Source: Phytoseiulus persimilis
Lineage: Eukaryota; Arthropoda; Arachnida; Mesostigmata; Phytoseiidae
NCBI GenBank assembly: GCA_037576195.1
Contig: CM075103.1
Coordinates: 23,250,001 to 23,314,000 of the forward strand
Direction: 5' to 3'
Length of the DNA stretch: 64,000 bases
Of the stretch, positions 23,561 through 35,392 are shown one piece after another (positions within the stretch are counted from its first letter, which is position 1; each line of letters opens with the position of its first letter). Under the pieces are notes generated by a model. That model saw only the letters and a program-made list of their open reading frames with translations. It did no database searches and was not told the origin of the DNA. The position numbers and the translations under genes are program-made.

Positions 23561-26033
23561 GGGCATACACCAAGCACGGCAACACGGTATTGTAGCTTAA
23601 TCAGAGTCACATCAGGTCCAGGATACCGTGCGAATATATTGTAGAATCAGCTTTCGTAAACAATGGACACTCAAAAGCTCAGTAAGTAATCGTAACGTCA
23701 ATACGTAATTAAATAAACAATAATGAGGAATCAATACGACAGGTCGCAATGCACAAAGTTTATAAGTCCGCACATAACCAGGATCATTTCAGTGCATGAA
23801 CCGAACCAAGACGACTCCAGCCCTTCGACGTCCACAATCCCGCAATCTGCCGGCGACGTCACATCGAGCCATACAACAACAAGACGAGACCCTGTAATAG
23901 GCAGACCAAGCAAGCCACGCAGTGAGCATCGATCTACACAATCACATCTAAACAAGCACAACTAAATGAGCAGAAAAACAATTGTATTTCCCAGCTGGCG
24001 TATGGGAAGGATTCGAACAGACGGACGATACAGAGGTGTAAAATTTGCCACGAAGCAATCAAAACTATTAAAGGAAGCAAGACAAGCTTAGTAACTCACA
24101 CGAAATACCATGACAAACCGAAAAATAAAATTTCAACAGACAGAACACAAGATCCCTTATTCGGACACACGACTGTTCTCACTCACGCTATGAATCGAAA
24201 CGATAACAGCCATCGGACGCCTGCGAATTCAAACAGTTCGCAATCTACAGACATCGTCGCACCCAGCTTAGATGCATCCACAAAACAGGATTCCGAAACG
24301 AACCGACCAACCAAACACCGTAGTGAGTATCAGTCTACAAAGTCACGCATAAATAAGCATACATAAAAATATATGAAACACCAGAATTTTACAGTCGGCG
24401 TATGGGAAAAATTCGACCAGACAGACGACGCAGAGTTGTGGAGGTGTAAGACCCCACGAAATGGCTCACACGAAATGGCACGAGAAAACAAACCAAAGAA
24501 TCATAACAAACGAGACGAAAGAATTAATAATCGCGGGTATGATCGGTCGTCTCAACATACCTGCTAGAAATTTCAATTCACCAGAAATTCAGTTGCTATT
24601 CAAACTAGCCGGCCTCGGACCCGTCAACAACAAAATCGCACGTAAAAGCTGCGAATCTGTAGCAGAGTGAGTATAAATAGCTACATACATAACACATCTT
24701 AAATGATACAAGAAATGGTAATGGGACTTTGATCAGTGCTAGTTTATTGCAGACAAGCCTATAATAAACTGAGGCACGATATTTCAACAATGAAATCATG
24801 CGGGACAACATTTTCAATGACGGCTGACGAATGGACTTGGAAATCCAAACGATTTTCGGGTAAGTCAAAAACAGACACAGGTATTCTACGTAAATAACAT
24901 AGCAACAATCTCATTATACAAACTAATCAATACACAATATCAACCTCTCAACCGTACCACATGGTACAATAGTAACATATATTGTACAGATATCAACAGG
25001 AGTAAGCCTACACTGCTCGAATATCGTCGCAAGTTTCGCATCTCGCTCAATCGAATTAATAGCCCGAATCAGAGATCGAGCAACAGCAGACAACATGCTC
25101 CACATCATCACGGAAAGGATGAATGCAATAGGACTTGACATCACTGATATCGCAGGCCTCACAACGGATGGGGCAAATTCAATGAAGCCGCTCGGCGCAA
25201 TCATGCGAGATGTCACTCGACCAAACCCATTCCAACACCAACTGTGCATTGCACATGGTATCCACCTCGCGGTCGTCGACACTCTAAAACCCAAATCAAC
25301 AGTTCAAGAAACAACGGACGAAGACACACAAGATTGTGTATTCACTGCTACCAACTACGAATATGACGAAGGTACATTTCAATTGTCTTAAACACTCATA
25401 AATCTCAGAACTCAGCAATCAGATCAAATGAATAAAATTACAGAATGCGAAAAAACCGACGAACAAGATGAACAACCGGTATACCAAGGTGACGCCGGTT
25501 CGTTAGTCAGTGAAGTCCGAGACGAAGCCAAAAAATTATACAATTATCCCGTGGCGAACGATGAGCTTGCAACACATGCCACAGAAAACAGCAAACAATT
25601 TAAGATCGTATTCGACACGAAATCAAGATGGAATAGCATTACAAGAATGCTTAGAAACTTCATCGCAAATGTTCCTGCAATGAAAAAATTTTATAGCAAT
25701 AGACGCAAAACTATACCCAATGCACCAACATTTCCATTCACCAAACGAGGAATTGAAGCCACCAAAGAAATCATTTCAGCACTAAGCATAGTAGAGAAAT
25801 TCACAATTCTTCTTTCCCGAAACGACGCCACTTTGAAATCCGCTGATTTGGCACTAGAGGTAAGTGGTACAATTCATTCCACTTTATATACGTACGTATA
25901 ATTCTCATAAAACCAACAACGTTCCAACCAATTCACAGACAATGATTATGGAACTCGATCAGATAAAAACCGAATTCGCAAGGACACTACGTTTCAACCT
26001 ATGTATAAGAATTTTGCAAAGACGCACTACAAT

Positions 26034-29000
26034 TAGACATCATTTCCCGTAGAACGGAGTACGGCAATTCATTTTCCGTACTGGGCCGGTACGGAAATTC
26101 ATTTTTCGGGCCCCCGACCCGAGGATCATCTCTTTGATCTGGAGGCTCTTGAGAAACGTCTCAAGAACCCGGAATATCACTGAAAGATTTCCCCCGTGAC
26201 TTCGGCCAGGAGATCAACGCCTGGAGAACTGATTCCGCGTCGAGCTTCGTACTCGAAATCCATTTCCGGTCATCCGTCGACCACGAAATGAATGAAGCAA
26301 GACATGGAGGACAAACCTAAGCCGAATGAAGCTTGATGGGGATGGTTTCAGAAATCCGATTGCGCCTTGGGATCATATTTTCGAGCTGATTCCGCTGAAC
26401 TTCGAGCCAGTTGACATGGAAAACACACGTTTCCGATTGGGATGGCGCACTCAAAGAGGCCTCCGACAGTAATCATGAGCCGAGTAGAAACAATGGGTGT
26501 AATCTGAGGCATCCGGGAAAGAGAATGACAGAAGAGTTGCTGCCGATAAGTGCCGGAACGTGAGTGAATTGTCAGATAGAAGTTTGAAGTGAGGAGTGAC
26601 TCCAGAGCGACTGAACAAACTGTGTGCTTTAGTGTTCCCTGGATTGGGTTCGGATGTTTCCGTTCTCTGAGATATTGTCAGGAAGCTCGGCTGAACCCCA
26701 GCCAGGCGGCACACTATGGAAGCGGCCACATCTGGAATACAAGAGCGAGGATCAAGTTTCGAGCGCTCTCCGATCAAGCTTTCGGCTCTGCAGATTCGGA
26801 GAGGAGTTGGAGGCGCTCCCAGCAGAAGTATTCCTTGCGGGTTCCAGCTCAAGCGTGTTTCTCCTTACTCTGTGTGTGCGGCCACGAGCATTCTCAGCGA
26901 TGGAAATCGGCAGTGCGACCGGAGACGAGACTTCTCAGAGCTGTTCTGAGGTGTCTGATCCCTCGAGCCTTCTGCGCCGCGGTCGGAAGAGGAAATGGAA
27001 GTTATATTTTTCCGAGGAATCGCTGATTCGCAGAGAAACGCTGCATTTAGAGGAGCTACATGCGAGGAGCCTGATCGATGAGAGGCCGGGAGTAGTGAAC
27101 TAAGCGATATCCTTTTCTTCTAAAGATCCTTCGCATGTGATTAGGGCGGAATTCCCGCACAAAGGCGGCGATGTTTATGAATGCAAGACATGCGCGAAGC
27201 TCATTACGGCAGGCAAGCGCAGCAAGTCGGGTCTCGTGAAGCACAGAACTCGTCACTTGAGGCTTAGTGAAGGAGCGCTACACGAAGACATCAAAGCATG
27301 GCTAGTCGCCAGTATGGTGACGGTGCTCAACCTGCCGTGCCTAGTCTTCGGATCCGTCATCATGCTTATCCTTTCCTGGCTTGCCCGACTCGGGCCAATC
27401 AGTGAGGCTTCGGCGCGGAGCCTCAGTGACAGCGAAGCCGTGTATGTGAGCCCAAGTATTGAGTCTATGATTTCGATATTTGTGGGGTCACATTCTTGCG
27501 ATTATCTTTTTCGCTGTTTTGAGATGAACACGATCTCGGAAGCCGTTCCTTGGCAGGCACCCGATAGACGCTGACGCCGATTGCATAAAATAATTACAGG
27601 AAGGCCAGAGCGCCGATAAGCTCTGACATACGTAGGCTCCGCGAAGAGGGAGCAAAATTCTGTCTGACCGCGGATGAGTGGTCATGGCAGAGGAAACGTT
27701 TTCTGGGTTAGTGTCTTTCAGGGGAGGGAACACGCTTCAAGCTCGATGCGACGAGAGTGACAGCAATTTGTTATGCCTCTTCAATCACCCGTCAAGGCAT
27801 ATATCGAGATTCGCTTCTCACATTCCTTGTTTCAGGCATCACGTTACATCGTTTTTTCGTCCTCCCGAGCCTCGGAGAGAGTTCCGTTGAGCTTCTCTCG
27901 AGGTTTCATGAGCGGGCAACTTCGAGCCACTTGCAGCACGTTCTGGTTGAGGCCCTTCTTGGCCTTGGCTTGACCATTCACCACATCTCGGGACTGACAT
28001 CAGATGGGGCTGCAGTGATGAAAGCGCTCGGGCGTCAGCTGGCCCAGGCCGTTGGCCCCAGGCCGTTCTATCACCAAGTGTGCTTGGCACATGACTTACA
28101 TTTGGCTGTGATGGACACACTCAGGGAAAATGTTGCACTCTACCATCAGTCGCTCGTGCATGAACCCGAACCCGATCGCTTGTGCTTGGTCGGCATCACT
28201 GACGGCGAGGGTGAGATCCCGTGCCGATTCTTGATACTTCAGAATCGTTCCGATATTAACTCCCTCAGTCTCGAGCGGAATATGGAGGATTCACCCCACA
28301 TTCTCGATTGTAGTCAATGTTGTCTTTTCAGCGTCGAATCCCATTGAGGGAGATTCAGAGGATGATAGGCTGTAGTCACCTATGTATCGCGGGTCGGTCG
28401 GCGATTTGGTTCGAAGAGTTCGTGAAGTGTGCCGCACCTTTCATCGAAGTCCCTCTATGAATGACCTGCTCCTCACACACGCCCGAGCTGTTGGCAAGAA
28501 CACCAAACTTGATAGACACGAGATGGAATAGCTCTCTGCGGATGCTTGGGAACTTCGTCGACCACGAAATTGTCCTGCGAAATTCCTACGATAGCGAGTT
28601 CCCTGCCGAAAGCTTTCCGTTCAGAGACAGTTAGATGGCGTCAATTAGAGAGGTGGTCGCCGCTCTTAGCCACGTGGAAGAAGCTGTGATGCGCTTGTCT
28701 CTGAAAAATGCGACGTTGGCGTCGGCGGATATCGCTCTACGAGTTGGTGTTCATTCAGTCCGAGTGTTCCTGTAAATAGCACCGCTTCGTCGTCGGCGGC
28801 GAATAATATGACGATCACCAAATCTTCAGGTGATGATTCGTCTGCTCACCACGGACTCGTCGAGTTTTTCCCATGCGCTCGCGAAGAACCTCGGCACTCG
28901 GCTCCTGCAGAGACGGAGCGTGGCTTCAAGAGCCGCTCGCTTCGTCCACACTAAACAAGAGAACACACCTCTGGATGAGTGGCTCGCACAACTGAGAGAA

Positions 29001-30126
29001 GAGGTTTGCACTTCTCTTGGGCAGTTTACTGACTGACTTCGCACTGATGAATCAAGTTCTCCTTCCCGCCCATCGGCTTTTTGAGGACCTTCATGTCACC
29101 TGCTCCCCAGTCTTTACTGTTGTGTTCTCTCTCGGTTACATGACATTGTCATTTGATCTTCCATGCACAGGTGTCTTCCGAGGGAAACGAAAGGATCACC
29201 CGGTCCTTCCTCCCCTTTGGTGATATTTCCTCGGAGATATCACGGTTCCATGGTGCAGACGGCTCCGGATCCGGATCACTGAAGGCCTTCAAGGACGAAT
29301 ACGAACGTTTCATGGCCACTTTCGGTCCGCATGAAGGAGCGGGAGCTCTTTCAACCAGCAACGAGCTCCCGAAAGCGCTAACCGCAGTGCTGACGACACT
29401 GCAACCGACGAGCGTGCCCGCCGAGCGATCTTTCAGCAAGGCGCGACATGCCCATCGATATTGCCAGGAGAGGCAAGACGACCAGCGTTTCGCCAACTAT
29501 CATTTCCTGAAAGATTTTTACAGCAAAATGAAGCCGTGAGATAAATTCCGCGAGCTCATTGACAGAAGGGGCTCCTGCCCCTCCGATCTCTCACAGCTGG
29601 GTTTGTAACCCGTTCCGGGAAATCCCATGCAACACAAACGCTGCTCGTGGCTGTGCCAATTCCACTCTGTAGTTGAAAGAATCTGGATGCGCCGAAATAA
29701 ATCGATGAAGGCTCAAATTCGTGAGAGGCTCTCATAATCGATGCATGAATAAGGCTGACGTGAAGTCTGTTTTCTGAGGCACTCCTCTCAGGTGTAAATT
29801 TCTCGTAGAGGGTAACAAGAGGAGTGGTCGTTACAGCTGACGGTTCCCCTAACGTTGATCTCATGGCCGAAGTCACGGAAGAAGTCTTTCAGTGATATTC
29901 CGGGTTCTTGAGACGTTCTTCAAGAGTCTCCAGATCAAAGAGATGATCCTCGGGTCGGGGGCCCGAAAAATGAATTTCAGTACCAGAAAGTACGGCAGTT
30001 TAATTTCCGTACCGGCCCAGTACGGCAATTCAATTTCCGTACTTCCTGGTACGGCAATTCAGTTTCCGTACTGGGCCGGTACGGAAATTGAATTGCCGTA
30101 CTCCGCACTACGGAAAATGATGTCTA
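26034..30126 (+). mobile_element. hAT inserted in the BED-array hAT transposase gene
   Basis: The termini are TAGACATCATTTCCCGTAG and, reverse-complemented, TAGACATCATTTTCCGTAG. Flanking 8-mers are ACTACAAT (26026-26033) and ACGACAAT (30127-30134), a duplication with one later change. Inverted repeats extend about 175 bp and include GTACGGCAATTCA units, with extra tandem copies on the right (29980-30090). The element is 4.1 kb. The host transposase frame continues on both sides exactly at the duplication. Confidence 0.92.
26899..29539 (+). pseudogene. hAT transposase with AT-hook-like motif and BED finger (broken)
   Basis: The probable first exon starts MEIGSATGDETSQ and reaches RRGRKRKW, an AT-hook-like patch. 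The BED exon (27137-27390) has YECKTCAKLI..SGLVKHRTRH. LTADEWSWQRKRFLG lies near 27655-27700 before a GTTAGT donor. The catalytic region SGLTSDGAAVMKALG..VCLAHDLHLAVMDTL is at 27985-28120. The RW region (28525) shows a stop and a frame change nearby. The C-terminal dimerisation part LQPTSVPAERSFSKARHAHR ends at 29539. Several lesions are present, so this copy is inactive. Confidence 0.85.
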
Positions 30127-30339
30127 ACGACAATTGTTGCTCGACTTACAAGTAGAGAAACCGAAAACACAAAATTAGACCAATACCTAGGAGAAACAAG
30201 GTTGAAAATTAGTCAAATCGAAAACGGCGAACAAATATCACGAACTTTCATAGACTATACAGATATTAATTCGGAGATATCACATCACGACATACACGCG
30301 TCTGACATCCAGAGCGCATTCAGTCAAAGACTCCCGTGA

Positions 30340-32718
30340 GAGTAACATCGGCTTCCATGCATTCGATGAATTCAGTAGAAAAATAGAGCAATAAACCGTG
30401 GACACGTACACTCAACGATCTGCGGGCAGACCATGCAAACCCCGAAGTGAGTATCAATCTTCATAATCACACATAAACTAGATGAGCAGTCAGAAACAAT
30501 ATAATTTCACAGCGGGTGTATGGGAAGCATTCGAACCAACTGGCGACCCAGAAGTGTGGAGATGTAAAAGTTGCCACAAAGCAATTAAAGTCACAAAAGG
30601 AAGCAAAAGCGGTTTGGTATCTCACACGAAACGCCATGAGGAATCAGCCGAAAACCCAATACCAGCAAACACAAAAGAGCACGCATTCGGATATATGATT
30701 GATCATACCAACTCACAGAATCGAGCAGAGTCCAATAAACGAACATCTGAAATAGGCAGACCGCGCAAGCCCCGCAGTAAGAATCATTCTACATAATCAT
30801 AGATAACAAACGTAACTGAATAATCAGTAAAAACAAATGAAATTTGCAGGTGGCGTATGGGAAGCGTTCGAACCGACAGACGACGCAGAGTCGTGGAGGT
30901 GCAAAACTTGCAACAAGACAATTAAGAGCGTCAAAGGAAGCAAGAGTAGTTTAGTCACCCACAAGAAACTACATGAGAAAGTCAGCGATATAATATCGAC
31001 AGGCGACTCTGAAGAAGTATAAACACAGGAAGAACTAAGCCCTGAACAAAGCTCTGAACCAGACAAACCAATCAAACACAGTTGTAAGTATCAATCCACA
31101 CAATCACACACAAATAAGCTTGACTAAAGTATCAGAAAAAACAATGGAATTCTACAGCCGGTGTATTGGAAGGGTTCGAATCGACATACGACAAGGAGTC
31201 GTGGAAGTGTGAGACATGTCATAAGGAATTCAAAACGAATAAAGGAAGCAGAACAAGCCTAATCACTCACATGAAATGGCACGAGAAAACAACCGACAAA
31301 ATTAGAACAGACGAAACAAGAGACCTTATAATCGCTGGTATGATTCGTAATCTTAACATACCAGCAAAAAACTTCAACTCAGCTGAAATTCAACTGCTGT
31401 TCAAACTAGCTGGGCTTGGTCCTGTGAATGACAAAACCGCGCGTAAAAGCTGTGATTCTGTATCAGAGTGAGTACAGTTATCTGAATATGTAACAGTTCT
31501 ATGACGATATATAACTGTGAATAAGGTAACAATCAGTAATCGACGAACTCCACCTGTTTGTTACAGGCAAGCATCCAGTAATCTAAAACACGATATTTCA
31601 ACATTGTGATCTAGCGGAGCAACATTCTCACTAACCGCTGACGAGTGAACATGGAAATCTAAACGATTCTTGGGTAAGTTAGAAATAGACATCGGTTTTG
31701 AATGTAAATAACACGACTGTATACGATCTCGTCGTACGAACTAATCCGTACGAAATACGAGCACTCAACCGGACAATCTAGTACTATAATAACATAGATC
31801 ATATCAATATTGACAGGAATAACTCTACACTCCTCGAAAACAATACCAAGTTTCGCATCAAACTCCATAGAAATAATGTCCAGATTCAAAGATAGAGCCA
31901 CAGCAGACAACATGGCTCACCTCATAACGAAAAGATTAGAATCGATAGGACTTGGCATCGCAGGTCTCGCAGGCATCACAACAGATGGGGCAAACTCTAT
32001 GGAGCGACTAGGTTCAATCCTACGAGAGACCGCTAGACCAAAACCATTCCAACATCAGCTATGTATTGCACATGGCATTCACCTCGCAGTCAGTGATACT
32101 TTAAAATCAAAAACGACGGTTCAATGAATGTCAGAGGAAGATCCAGAAGATCGTATATTCACCGACGATCAACCCGAAGACGAAGGTATTTTTCAGTTGT
32201 CTCAAACATAGCAAATTTTCGAACTCATTCATCAGGTTGACTGAAACGCAATTTCAGAATGCGATAGAAGCGACGAAGACGAACAAGACACAGAGATACG
32301 TTCAGAAGAACCACCCATCTACAAAGGTATCGCGGGTGAGCTCGTTAATAAAGTCCGGGACGAAGCTGAGAAGTTTTATAACAACCAAGTGATGAAAGAT
32401 CAATTGGCGAATCACAATGGCGAAAATAACAATCAACTCGAAGTCGTGATCGACGCTAGATCAAGATGGAATAGCACGACAAGAATGCTTCGAAATTTTA
32501 TTGCAAATATACCGGCAATGAAGAGTTTTTATAGTAAGAGACGCGAAATCACACCCAATACACCATCATTTCCGTTCATCGATCAAAAAATTGAAGCTAT
32601 TACGGAAATCATCGCAGCATTAGGCATAATAGAAAAATGCACAAATCGTGTCTCCATGAGCGACGCACCATTGAGATCAGCGGATCTAGCACTAGAAGTG
32701 AGTGGTAGATACACCTGA
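30340..32718 (+). pseudogene. BED-array hAT transposase, copy 2, with three BED-finger exons
   Basis: A linker exon ends GRPCKPRS (about 30450). Three BED exons follow, at 30513-30776, 30850-31083 and 31158-31467. Each starts after a CAG acceptor with GVWE or GVLE, has C-x2-C...H-x3-H, and uses phase-1 introns of 60-75 bp. The last runs into DLIIAGMIRNLNIPAKNF and continues with TADE (31639), ITTDGANSMERLG..LCIAHGIHLAV (31975-32095), RWNSTTRMLRNF (32464) and ADLALEV (32690). The dimerisation C-terminus is not found. A TGA interrupts TADEW and another follows SKTTVQ, unless the latter is intronic. The finger array is the striking part. Confidence 0.85.
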
Positions 32719-32780
32719 ATATTTTCGATAAACCAATAACGACACATCAGCAATTTCCCGCATACTCACCTACGTATAAG

Positions 32781-33165
32781 TCCCTGAACCAGTCTTATGA
32801 CACCTAATAACACCATATGTATCCTCAATTAGCCTTATTCAAATTGTCTTCGCGGACCCTCAAGAACAACCACCACTAAGACAATCAAGATTTCAGACAA
32901 CTGAAATAGACTAAGTAGACCACTAAGCTCAAAAATAGACTAAATAGACTACCATAACTTAGCTTAGCCTACACCCCTTAACCAATATTATGATACCTTA
33001 TAACACCATGTGTACCCCTATTAAGCCTAATTCAAATTGTCTTCGCGGACCTTAAAGAACAACCATCACTAAGACAATCAAGATTCCAAACAACTAAAAT
33101 AGACTAAGTAGACTACTATGCTCAAAAATAGACTAAATAGACTACCATAACTTAGCTTAGCTTGA
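32781..33165. repeat. Tandem duplication of about 192 bp
   Basis: Two units (32781-32972 and 32973-33165) share CAAATTGTCTTCGCGGACC and AATAGACTAAATAGACTACC, with about 85-90% identity. They lie at the right side of the BED-array hAT pair and mirror the repeats at 23167-23560, so they are likely subterminal. Confidence 0.8.
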
Positions 33166-33218
33166 GCCTAATAGTCTACATGGTTTATTCATTATAGAGA
33201 CAAAGTAGACAACATCTT

Positions 33219-33241
33219 ATAACCTAACCTAACCTAACCTT
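33219..33241. repeat. CCTAA (telomere-type) tract at the LINE 5' junction
   Basis: Four CCTAA units run directly into GGACCATGG, the first bases of the LINE. The last 15 bp, ACCTAACCTAACCTT, recur after the LINE poly(A) at 39055-39069, so they are a target-site duplication or the two halves of a telomere-repeat target. Confidence 0.9.
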
Positions 33242-33574
33242 GGACCATGGTGCCATGTCCTTAAACTGTTGCACCAGTTGCACCGGACAGACTGGCTATG
33301 CGTGGCAAAGTACCGGGATCGTTGAAATCTACCACATCCCCTCATCTAGCAGCGGTGGGATCGTCGCACTGCTCCGCGAGCACCCCCGTTTGGTCATCGG
33401 CGCCTCGACGTAAACAGGCGCCCGGCGCGTGCTCAAGAGTGGGTTCGACGAATGAAGCCCCTGCAGCGATGACAAGGCACCAGGGGCCGCTGCCGCATGG
33501 GCATCCAGGAGCTAGCGTGTAGCTCCTCGGATTGACACTCATGCAGGAAGCCGGGGCCGCGACCCCCCAGTGGT

Positions 33575-34102
33575 ATGGGGGAACCCGCGTCCCCACAAGT
33601 CCCCTGGCGGAATCGGCTCGGATGCGGGCCAACGAAACAGAACAAAAGGCCAGAGAAAGCCGAACCATCTGGAAAAAACAAGAAAAGACACGACGCTGAC
33701 GATGAAAGAATGGAAGCGAAAAAGAAGAGCACCAGATGTCAGAAATGCCCCGAAGAAGGATACCACCTTGGAGCTGACAAGCAAGCCGGGCGCAAGAGGA
33801 GAAAAAAAAAAGAGAACAGACGAGGAAAAGAGAACGAACGAGAAAAAAGAACAAACGAGAAGAAGAGAACAAACGAGAAGGAGAGAACAAACGAGGAAAA
33901 GAGAACAAACGAGGAGAAGAGAACGAACGAGAAAAAGAGAACAAACAAGAAGAAGAGAACAAGGGAGACAAAAAAAAGAGAAAAGAGAACGAACGAGAAG
34001 AAAAGAACAAACGAGAAAAAGAGAACAAACGAGAAAAAGAGAACAAACGAGAAAAAGAGAACGAACGAGAAACAAACGAGGAAAATAGAGCAGATAAAAT
34101 GA
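33575..34102 (+). CDS. Charged repeat ORF of the LINE
   Basis: A 175-residue frame. Residues 1-75 include RCQKCPEEGYH, a possible single cysteine-pair motif. Residues 80-170 are a six-residue repeat close to RTNEKK, from an 18-bp DNA repeat (about 33815-34085, roughly fifteen units). The product would be strongly basic and helical, perhaps RNA-binding. A second frame (33570-34088) is also open across the same repeat (REQTRK), because the unit is a multiple of three and lacks stops. Which frame is used, if any, is unclear. Confidence 0.4.
   Translation: MGEPASPQVPWRNRLGCGPTKQNKRPEKAEPSGKNKKRHDADDERMEAKKKSTRCQKCPEEGYHLGADKQAGRKRRKKKENRRGKENEREKRTNEKKRTNEKERTNEEKRTNEEKRTNEKKRTNKKKRTRETKKREKRTNEKKRTNEKKRTNEKKRTNEKKRTNEKQTRKIEQIK
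33815..34085. repeat. 18-bp minisatellite
   Basis: Units close to GAACAAACGAGAAAAAGA repeat about fifteen times with A/G changes and one shorter unit. The tract is purine-rich on the plus strand, so it may form unusual DNA structures, and it keeps several frames open on both strands. Confidence 0.9.
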
Positions 34103-35320
34103 AGAATAGAACGCGGGCCAACGAAACAGAACAGATTGAAAGCCAAAGACGCCAAACCATCGGAAAGGAGGCAAGAAGAGACTAAACGCTCAGCGGATGG
34201 CGAGAGAAGAAAAAAAAGTTATTGGAAGATCCCCGAGGAAGAATCCCACTACAGAACCAGTGAGCAACATTGCAAAAACTAGGAGATGAAAGAAACGGGA
34301 CACGTCCACGACACCACGAACGGGAGAGAGATGCGAGAGGCTGAACCTCGGCCTGGACTACCCACGGAGAGACCGGGAATAAAAGAGGGAAACCAAGAGC
34401 TACCTACTAGCGGAATCCAAGCGCACCGACCCAATAAACAAGGAAAACCGGACGTAATCCGGAAACATCAAAGGAAAAGTGCCGGGGAAGCACTCCGCTC
34501 ACCCAGCCAAAGATAGAAGGGAAACCACCACGGACCACAGAAGATAGTACGTGTGGACACGTACGCCCACCAAGGAACGAAAAGAAAAAAGGGAATATCA
34601 GAGGCAAAATGTCAGCGGAAACAAGAAGGAAAAGAAGGGGACAAGAACCACACTTGGGCCCCAGAGGGGGCCAAATACAGGCCAAACGCAACCGAAAACT
34701 CCGAGGAAATGAAGAGAGGGAACCAGAAGCTGTTCTCTCCAGGCCCCTGGGCCGGGAAAAAACTGAAATAAACCAACTCTGTAAGGAGAGAAAACCAGGG
34801 TGTGGGGAGCAACGCACCCGACCATCGCCCAACGGCCGAATCGTCTGGCTGCACCGGGAGCCTCGCCGACTGGTAAAGGCGTCCCGAGACCGGGTCGCCC
34901 GGCGGGTGCTCTGGAGTGGACTGGACGAGGAAACACCGTGGCAGCGATGGATAGGGCTCGGGAAGCGCGCCCCCGTGGGTGCCCGTGAGCTACCTTAAAG
35001 CTCTCAGGTTCAAGCCCATGTGGGGGGCGGAGCACACGGCCACCCGTGGTACGGGGGACCCCTGTCTCTGCAAGCGCTCCCGGCCTACCGGCCAATAAGA
35101 CGGCGAACGACAGGCAGACCAGAAGGGTCTGGATAACGAGTAGGTGAAGAAGCATGAGGCTGAACAGAAAGCAAATGCCGCCAAAGCGGATCGGAGGGCA
35201 GAGCAACAGAGGGATCTCGGGAGACAGAGAAACTCCGCGAGCCATTGCGACGCCCCTCGAAGTAACGACCCGGCAAGGGACAAGAAGCTAACAGCAGAGA
35301 AAGCCGCATAACAAAAGGCA
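34103..35320 (+). other. LINE leader-like GC-rich region with a repeated unit
   Basis: No conserved frame is seen. The GC-rich part 34860-35090 resembles 33400-33620: both have a GCAGCGATG motif, a GAGCTA motif, an ATGCAGG/ATGTGGG motif and a GTACGGGGGA/GTATGGGGGA motif in the same order. The LINE may therefore carry two related leader or promoter-like units, as some R1- and L1-type elements do. Confidence 0.35.
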
Positions 35321-35392
35321 GCATGCCGCTGATACAAATGATCCTGATAACTGGACAGAAGCGTCACACAAGAATGAATAAGAGGAGCCCTG

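Larger units (their letters stand above)
23723..30340 (+). pseudogene. BED-array hAT transposase, copy 1 (interrupted)
   Basis: A first exon (23723-23933) ends in an AT-hook-like GRPSKPRS. Exon 23995-24322 is a worn BED finger (GVWEGFEQTDDTE, with a small deletion before the first Cys). Exon 24395-24668 is a second finger continuing into IIAGMIGRLNIP. Later parts are TFSMTADEWTW (24812-24858), ITDIAGLTTDGANSM..PFQHQLCIAHGIHLAV (25095-25300) and an RWNS motif (25625). The frame is cut at 26033 by another hAT and resumes at 30127 (RETENTKLDQYL). No C-terminal dimerisation domain follows; a second gene's finger exons begin instead. Confidence 0.85.

Noticed and set aside
23723-23965. Complementary 76-residue minus-strand frame
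   Set aside because: It lies opposite the first exon of the BED-array hAT, which has an AT-hook-like end and a proper splice donor.
26451-26852. Open frames on both strands near the left end of the inner hAT
   Set aside because: No motif; the transposase evidence begins at about 26899 (acidic leader, RRGRKRKW, then BED finger).
33342-34160. 272-residue minus-strand frame rich in Ser, Phe and Leu
   Set aside because: It is the complement of the 18-bp purine repeat; the repeat lacks stops on both strands and the product is low-complexity.
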